DNA of 64,000 nt. Source: Pisaster brevispinus. Taxonomy: Eukaryota; Echinodermata; Asteroidea; Forcipulatida; Asteriidae. Of the stretch, positions 13,401 to 22,400 are shown in pieces. How positions within the stretch are numbered: position 1 is the stretch's first letter; each line of letters starts with the position of its first letter. Location: NCBI GenBank assembly GCA_023634235.1, contig JAMKCF010000002.1, positions 10,677,091-10,741,090 on the forward strand, written 5' to 3'. A program made the position numbers and the translations under genes. The notes beneath the pieces were generated by a model. The model did not search any database. It saw nothing but the letters and a program-made list of their open reading frames with translations, and was not told the DNA's origin.

Positions 13401-16400
13401 GGCTGCTAAATGCGCCGAAGCACCTTGTAAACCCTTACAAGGTGCTACATAAATCGGTCTCATAATTCATGAAACTTCAAAACTGTCTTTGACAATGTCT
13501 CTCATGTTCAAGTGCATTGAGCACCTTCTTGGACAATACATGCACTATATAAGAATCAAACTTTATTGTTATTTACTCAGGTTTGTTTGTGTTTTTTATT
13601 GTCGTCAGGAGAATGAGGGCCATGTTCTGAAAATCTTTCTTCTTTTTTTCCCCTATAAGTTAGCTTGCTTGATTTCATAAAATATTCATCGGCATCTACA
13701 GCAGTTCTAGTTGAAATTTGTTGGATTGAAACCTCTTTGGTCTGCTGGTGACAAGTGACAAGTACAATGTATAACAATTATGAAACACCTACCTTTGTTT
13801 TATTTGCATCTAGGTAGTACTCACGGTCACCAAGGAACAACCCAGGCTGGTCAACCTAGAGTAGCATAAGAAATATAAGCAAACAAAATTAATTTCAGGC
13901 TAATTGAAGTCTGACTTAGTACCAGTATTTTGTTGCAGCACCAAGTGAATTAGCCTTTCCCGTGAAATATGCTGAATACATTTGTGCATGTGAACAGACG
14001 CTGTTGCTGGGCAAACACAAAAGAGTTCTGCTCTAGGCCTACGCACAAATGCCTATGCATCTCGCTACCATCAAAAGGCGCAATGTGTCCTCATTTTGCC
14101 CACCACCAAACACACGTGCGAATCAAGCGCAGTTTACGTATCTCATGGAAAAGGTGCAGTGCACACCCTTGGGCCAGTTTGTGTAGTTTGTGAACGGAAA
14201 TTATGCTCTGTTGCAGTATGAATCCTGTAGCACTACCCCTGCTTAAATATTGGATTCGAACTGAGTCTAGCTACCATGCAATCTCGGTGGTCTAGTGGTA
14301 AGATATTTGCTCCAGAATGGCAAAGGTCCTGGGTTTAAATCCCATTTGAGTAATATGCCGGTGTGTGTGGGGGGGGGGGGGGTCACAGGAAATGGGAAAG
14401 TACTGAGTACACAGTGCTTTACACACATCGGTGCATGGGTAAAAACATAAATAATAAAATGTTAATAGTAATTATAAAAACTAGTTCTTATACAGCGCAT
14501 TTTACAATATCGTATCAATGCGCTTTACATTGATGCCCTGGTCATTGGACCAATAGCATTCCTTTAATCTTTCTCAGCTCCCTGGGGAAAATACAGCCCC
14601 GAAACTGTCTGGTGGCGCTCTGAAGGCTTTTTCAAATGCAATATCAGCCTCTACCTTCGCAGGTACCCATTTATACCCCTTGGTGAAGAGAAGCAATTAT
14701 AGTAAAGCTCAAGGACACAAGTGTCATGACCGGGATTCGAACCCACGCCCCGATGTTCATGTTCATGTTTGGTTACAAATAAAGGAACAAAATTGATGGA
14801 GGGGGATTTTGAATCGCAGAAGAAATATCATATTCACCATTAAGACATTTCTTGAGGTATTCTTATCATCTACGCCGATTCCAACTGACAATATTCCCCC
14901 ACCACCAAACTTCCTGGCGATCCACGTCTTAAGGCTGATGAAGTCGTATGAAGACTCCTGCCAATTTCCGCCTGGTTTTGAACCGAGGACTGGCCAACCT
15001 CCGATGTCAGTCAAGATATCAATCAACGGCTGGGCATCTAGTTTGTTGATGGCGTCTGGGTGAAAAATTTGTACAAGAGTAATAATAATACTAATTAACA
15101 ATTACGATTTATACTGCACCAGAGCCCTTACATAAAAATGATAAAAAGTGCATAAAACGTTTAATGCACTGAACGGAAGAAAAGGTATTAAGAAACAAAG
15201 GTCAGTGCCCAACCCACAGCATCTGGGCTCAATTTCACAAAGAGCCAAGATTGATCTTAACTTCAAATCACTCCTAATTGCTAAGCAAAGTGTGATGTCA
15301 CGATACAAATCACTATGGTGATACTGACAACTCATCTTAAGATGAATCTTAGTGCTGTGTGAAATCGACCCCTGGTGTTTCTGATCAGCACAGTATGGGT
15401 TCGACTCCCGGTCTGGACACTTGTTTCTTTATGCAAGACACTTAACTATTATTGCTTCGTCCTTCTGATGGGACGCAAAGCTGTAGGTCCCATGTGTTGT
15501 GTAATGCATACATAAAAAGCATTCAGCTAAGAAAAGGGGTTTGCCCCGGTGTTTCTGGCAGTGGTTGCTGAATGCGCCGCAGCACCTTGTAAACCCTTAC
15601 ATCGCTACATACATTAAATCATTGGTCTCATAATTCACAAAAAATCAAAAACCTGTATTTAAATGTTTCTGTTTGTTCAAGCGCCTTGAGTACCTTATTG
15701 GTACAATGTAAATGTAGGTACTTGCACTTTTGGAGACTGGGATATTATGTCTCACCTAGATCCAGACATGACTTGTAGTAATTCCTGACACTGCTGACAG
15801 CCTTTGGCTCATTCTTCCCTGGTGCACTTTCAAAGATGGCTAAAGTATTATAGAAACCAAAAACAAGGCATGTTTACCAGCAGCTTTTCCTTAACAGTGA
15901 TCACAGGGTGCAAAATATCTACAGAAACCACTAGCCCGATTCCAGTAACTTTAGCATTGGAACAATATCTGCCAGACCACTGGCCAAAATCAAGTAACTT
16001 TACTGTAGCACTGAACTACTTGCCCAAGTCAAGTAACTTTAGCATTGGAACAATATCTGCTGGACCACTGGCCAAGACCCAGTAATTTTAGCACTGGACT
16101 ACTGGCCCGAGTCCCATAACTTTAGCATTGGAACAATATCCACTGGACCACTGGCCAAAATCTAGTAACTTTAGCACTGAACCACTGGCCCGAATCCAGT
16201 AACTTTGGCACTGGACTACTGGCCTGAATACAGTAATTTAGCATTGGGGCAATATATATGAGACCACTGGCCCTAATCCAGTAACTTTAACATTGGGCCT
16301 CTAAAGCAAACCAAACCAGACAAGCTGAGCTCAAAGTCATGGAGTTGCATATAAGCAGAAAATATTACTTTTAAATAAATACTTTTGGAATAGTTTTGAA

Positions 16401-19400
16401 TATCTAGCATTTTGCATTGGTTGATATTAAGTACCCAAGGTCAATGTTCATTATGTAAATTACATGTAAATCTAGTTCAAGGTTGGGTCATTGTTTAATA
16501 TTTGTTAAACAATTTATTGCCAAAATCATCAAGAAAAATACAATAAAAGTCAACTTAACAATTTTCTGCTATCAAAAAGTGAGCAGAATACCACTCACAG
16601 ATGGTACAGACGTAGCATTTTAGCTGGTACCAGTCTACTGGTATGAGCATAATTTGTGTGATTTTGTGAGCTTAGCTACTTTATGTGCATGAGCAGCTCT
16701 ATGAAAATAGATTCAACCATACAAATAGGCCGTGGGCCAAAACCTGTAACATGCACTTTCGTCTTAACTTTCGAAGGGCAACTTTATTTTTCGTTTATAA
16801 GTAGTTTGGAATGTATAATTTATTATTTTACCTGTTCCCATTTGATCTGCTTGCACGTTAACGAGAAATTAAGCAAGAAAAATTGCCTGTTTTGCAGCGC
16901 CGTTGCTATGCCGACGTTATGCCGCGGATGGCGCTGTTCTTCAACCTCGAACCATTATTACCGTTGCGTACTACAGTAAATATTAATATAACCTGGAATA
17001 GAGGTGTCAAATCAAGATGGCTGCGCCCGAGGAAATGTGTGTGTGTCATTTTATTGAGAGTCAAAGGGGACAAATAACCCAATTTACAGCAGTTAGTTGG
17101 CAGAAATTTCGTGACCGCAATAACAGATGGAAACGTCTTGATGGGAAACACCAAGAACTGGCTAAAACAAATACAAGTTTAGTGGAAAAACATGTGCCCA
17201 ACGCCAAACTCGGCTCTGTGTGACACTGTACCTAATCTTTCTAAAGTAAGTCTTAAGTTAAGTGTTAGTGTTTTGTTAAAATTAAAAGGGTAGGCACGTA
17301 TTATATAAAAAATAACCGTACAACGTTACACCTGTGAAGTTTGATAGACTACAAAACGGGCAACTTTTATAGTGTAGGCCTCAAAGCAACCGTTTTTAAG
17401 TTGTTAATTACTGACAATGTGTTTATATTCTAAAAAGCTGTTTTAATACTATTGTTAGTTTAGTAGGCCTGCAGTCCTGCACAAAGAAAATAAAGAGTGA
17501 GAATGTCTAAAATCAGACAAATCTTTTAGAGAAGGTTTTAACAGAAGGCCCTGCCACTTAATGCTTTGGCATTGTTTATTTTTAATATGGTGAGAGGTTG
17601 GGTTCTAGCATGGACAATTTTGTGATGTGAATTTGTAATCTCCTAACCTGCATTTAGTCTAAAATATAATAATTTTTTACACAAATGAGGAAAACATTTT
17701 TGTTTTGTTTTTAGATTTCAAATTGTTTTTAAACTGAAGACTGTGTGTTAACCCTAACCATGCTAATAATAGACTTGAATCCTCCAATGTTGATATGGTT
17801 TTACACACAACCCTGGTGTCTTTCAAACTTGGCATGACTTGTGTTGATTATTATTATTTCATATTCTCACTTAATATTTTTTAAAGGATGTCATTCTATT
17901 CTGGGTAAAATACTTTAGCATGATGTCTTTCCACCCAGGGAAACAGTTCACAAAAATACCTATTCAAAATATTTAAAGGTAATTGTTAAACAAGTTAAAA
18001 CAATTTAAGCAAAAATTAAGCAACGTTGTATAACAATCAGCAACCCACCCATATTTCCAGATAAGGTGCTGTAATTTTTGTCTCTTCTACAATATCTTCA
18101 TGCTAGTAACATTGTCATAGTTGTTCCAATCTGTCCCAATATTCATTTAGATTTTATTGCAGAGTTGTTTACAGTGTAGTAGTTTTTCTACTGCTTGCCA
18201 GTATTGTGCATTAGTCAGTATCCCCCACTTAAGACCAACATCCTTTTTGAAAATGTAATGTTTACAGGTTTTGAGATAAGACGCATTAGCAAGAGCTGAA
18301 AACGTTTGGCTAAAAGGGCTACTGATGTTCAAAGCAGTTCCACAGCAGTTGAAGGGACACTGGAGTCAACCCTTGAACCATCAGGAAAATCTAGTCAGCT
18401 AGCATCAGCAGATTCACAGACACAGCAGTAGCGCAACCCACATGTCCTGCCATCCAGATGTATTATATGTTAAAAGAAACAAGAGGATAACCAACAAACA
18501 GTCACGGAAGCGGTCAAGGGAAAGACTGTCAAACTATGAACACCAGTCAGGTTGGTATACATTTTCTTATTTCACATTGCCTCTTAAGTTTTCCTTGGTT
18601 CTAAGTTAGTGAGGAACATAGTGTGCCTGTATTTTCCCATTGATTAAACTACATGTAAATATACCCCTTTTATTACAGGAGGTTTGCTGCTCAGAGCTAC
18701 ATGTACAGAGATTCTCGACGACGAACAGATTTTGATTGACATCAAAGAGAGAAGACATTGTCCCAATTGAAGTCAGATACCACTGAAGTTGTTACAAGGA
18801 CTGCATTGAGTTCCATGCAAGGAGCAAGCAATTACAGATGATGTCTTGTTCCGTAGATCTCTGCACCAAGCCCACTCGGCCATGGCTGAGAGCTACTTGA
18901 TAAAAACCTAACATTCAAATAGATGACCATGCCTGCAGCTCCTGCGAAAGCACTGCAGCATGTGCACTGTGTGTGCAGGAAAACTCACTACAACACTTCA
19001 AGCTGCTCTTGTCAAAAGCAAACCTTGCACTGAACTCTGCAAGTGCAGTGATTGCAAGAACTCACTCACAGACTTTGATGATAATGCCGAAGAAGATGAA
19101 GTTAAAGGCAATTGATAAAATGATCACAGCCATCTAGGTTTTGTTCCACTTATTTTAGTTTTCAAAGTCTATTAAACAATTCTGCGGCTCAAAATGTAAT
19201 GGTGCATCTGTAATAGTCTGATCCATCTGAAATAGTCTGGTCCTTTATAATTTTTCTCACATAACATTGTTATAATTAAAAGACACTCAAGATATGTGCA
19301 CACTTGAATCGAACAAAAGAATATGCCTTTAAGGCTTTAAATTATGAGCAGTACATGTATTTTATTGTTTTTAAATTGTAAACTTTGTAGCAATTTAGCC

Positions 19401-22400
19401 CCTGGGCTACAAATGCATTGTTTTAATAAACCAGACATAACAGTACTGTATAACTATCTGTTGTCACTTGGTTTTATTGCCCTTAACTTGCGTCAGTTCA
19501 GCATAAACTCTTTCGCATGCATGCATATTTGCATAATTAATGACTAGCTGAAATTTTGCTAGTGCAATTTGTATTACATATGTATGTATTTTATTATTAT
19601 TTTTAAATTATCGAAACCAATCGTACATGGCAAAGATCTTGAGATAAAGAGACTGAAAAATACACATTTTTGAAAAATTTACCCCCAAAAAAGTGTTGTT
19701 TTGTTTTTACAAAAACTTGGTTTAGCACCATGGGGATTAATTTTGAAGACTGAGTATTGATCTATTGCATGTACAAGGACCTCAAAGCTATTTTTATCAA
19801 ATTTGAAAACATTTGACTGGAAAAAAGTAGAAATTATACACAAATTACTGTTTTTGACCAAAATTGAGCAAAAATAGTCCGCACAGGCTTAACATGCAAT
19901 CTGAGCCCATGGGAACAGTCAGATTTGGAATCAGCACCATCGAATTAGTAAAGTTGACTGAAATGCAAGTTGCCAATGCAAAGTTGAGTGAAAAATGTAG
20001 AAGTTATACACAAAATACTGTTTTTGACCAAAAATGAGCAAAAATAGTCCGCATAGGCTTAACGTGCAATCTTCGCCCATGGGAACAGTCAGATTTGGAA
20101 TCAGCACCATCGAATTAGTAAAGTTGACTAAAATGCAAGTTGCCCCTAAAAAGTTAAGACGAACTTCAATTTCTGGGTCTTCTACAGATTTTGGCCCACG
20201 GCCTAAAAGAAGGTTTTCGAGTTTACCTTTTCAACAAAATGTTCATCAAATACTAACCCCCCCAAGAAAAAACAACAACAACACAACAACAACAAACAAA
20301 GAAACAAACAAAGAAACAAACAAACAACAATTTAAATGGTTGATGGATCCCAAAAGACCCTTTATATAGTTTTACTGCTATTCAAATTAAAAAACACAAC
20401 ATAACTACAGACAGACATGTCGATTTTGTACCTTTGCATTTAACACTGACGTCGTCGTCAAGCCTGCCAAATACTGACACGGAGGTTTTATCTTCGGGGA
20501 TAAAATTGTTGTTTATCCAACCCCCACACGAGTACTGATAGAAATTCTCACATGGATCCATGCTCCTATCCATGTTACGCAGATAAACAGCAGCTGTGGT
20601 TAATAAATACATTTTAAAAACTGAACAATTTGGTCAGAAGCCACTCAACCTGTAACTGCTGCTCAAGTGTGGGTTCACACCCAAGTTTACGACAACTGAC
20701 CTTTGCTCCGGGTATTTAAAATACAGTTCACCCAAACTTTGCCTCTGTCTCTACTTATTCCAACTGAGTCTGTGATTAATCAGAGAGAAAAAATTGCGAA
20801 CTTAACTTCAAGAGGCTGAGAGTCTTTTAAATACTTTTAAAATACTTTTGGGGTAGTTTTGAATATCTAACATTTTGTATTGGTTGATATTTAGTACCCA
20901 AGGTCAATGTTCATTATGTAAATTACATGTAAATCTACATGTAGTTCAAGGTTGGGTCATTGTTTAATATTTGTTGAACAATTTATTGCAAAAATCATCA
21001 AGAAAAATACAATAAAAGTCACCTGTGAAAGTTTCAGTTGAATAAAAGTGTCTACTTGTTGAGAAAACAGCAAAAAAACTCTCTCAGTATTTTCACAAGA
21101 ACATCTAATCCATTCGTTAATAGCAAAGTTACACTGACAGCAGGTGTACCAACCCTATCTCTAGCCACAGCATCCACAAAGGGGAAAACACGGAAATTTG
21201 AATCTCCAAAACTTACCATTCGGCGACCTTCAGAGGTTTAAATTGTTCAACATAGTGTACTAAAATGATTGATTTTTAATCAACGAGGGCACTTCAGATG
21301 ATAAAATAACTTTGCAGTATGCCTACTACATGTACTACTACCATCTTCATAACAAGTAGGCTTTTTTTTGGGGGGGGTGGGGGTCATTAATACCAAAGGA
21401 TGACCCTTCACCCGACATTTACCAATGAGTTCCTAAGCACAACACAACTACCCATATGAACCAGGAACTGTCACCTGTGCATAACTGCAAACTTGTTGAC
21501 GCTACAATTGCTACGAGATATGGTTTTAATGTTGATCTTTTTGTCAACAGAATTTTCCATGGACAATAATGGCGAGTGGGGGAAAAAATTGAAGGGGGGG
21601 CTTCATAATTTACCAATTAATTACAAGGTATATATTACAAGCATGCAACTTTTAAGTGGATCGGCTGCTTTTGTCTCTTTCATTTATAGAGTTCTTGTGC
21701 CAAAGAAAACTCAAAAACACTGTATAATTATTTGTGTGTGAGACCAGATATTACAAGACGACTGCTTGATAAAACGAGCATAACCAGACATTTTCATTTA
21801 CTATTAAATTATAGTTATTATTATTATCATTATACATGTATATTTCTGGTAATGAAACCAAGGATGACTCATAAGTGAACTTAGTCGCTGTAGCTCGCAA
21901 GCCTGAGTAAATGTGTACATGTGCTTGCCTTGTGAACCTGAAACAAATCCCCACCCCACCCCCCCCCCCCCCTTACACCACTGGATAGTCTGGGTGGGAA
22001 CAAGTTACGTTTTCGTAAATATACACTGCCCTTCATACACAAAAAAGAAACTGGGCGTTTTACAAAGCGTGGGTAGGAGCTTATTCTGAAAACGGAGAGG
22101 AGTAGCATTGGGAAAAAGCGTGGTCTTTGTAATATCTGTTTCTACTTCGTAGCTACCAAGAAAACAATGTTATGTAGAACTGAGATTTTGAATACATGTA
22201 AGCTTGTTGATGGTTATGAGTTCCCTGAGATTATGCGGTGCATGTCCCCTGCCGACGCCCACCCCCCCCCCACCCCCACTTGAATGTCCATTGTTAACCA
22301 TCCCAGTAATGACACTTCTTTGAAAGTTTTACATATATGTCAAGTTCAGTGATGCTTTGTTTATTGTTGTAGTGTATTCTGTAAGCAGATTTTGTCACTG

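Noticed and set aside
14280..14352. tRNA-like sequence on the plus strand
   Set aside because: It is followed by the S2 SINE tail shared with 13088 and 55295; the cloverleaf is imperfect.
15938..16302. CRISPR-like array
   Set aside because: Units are degenerate, spacers are not unique and the setting is a eukaryotic intron; it is a minisatellite.
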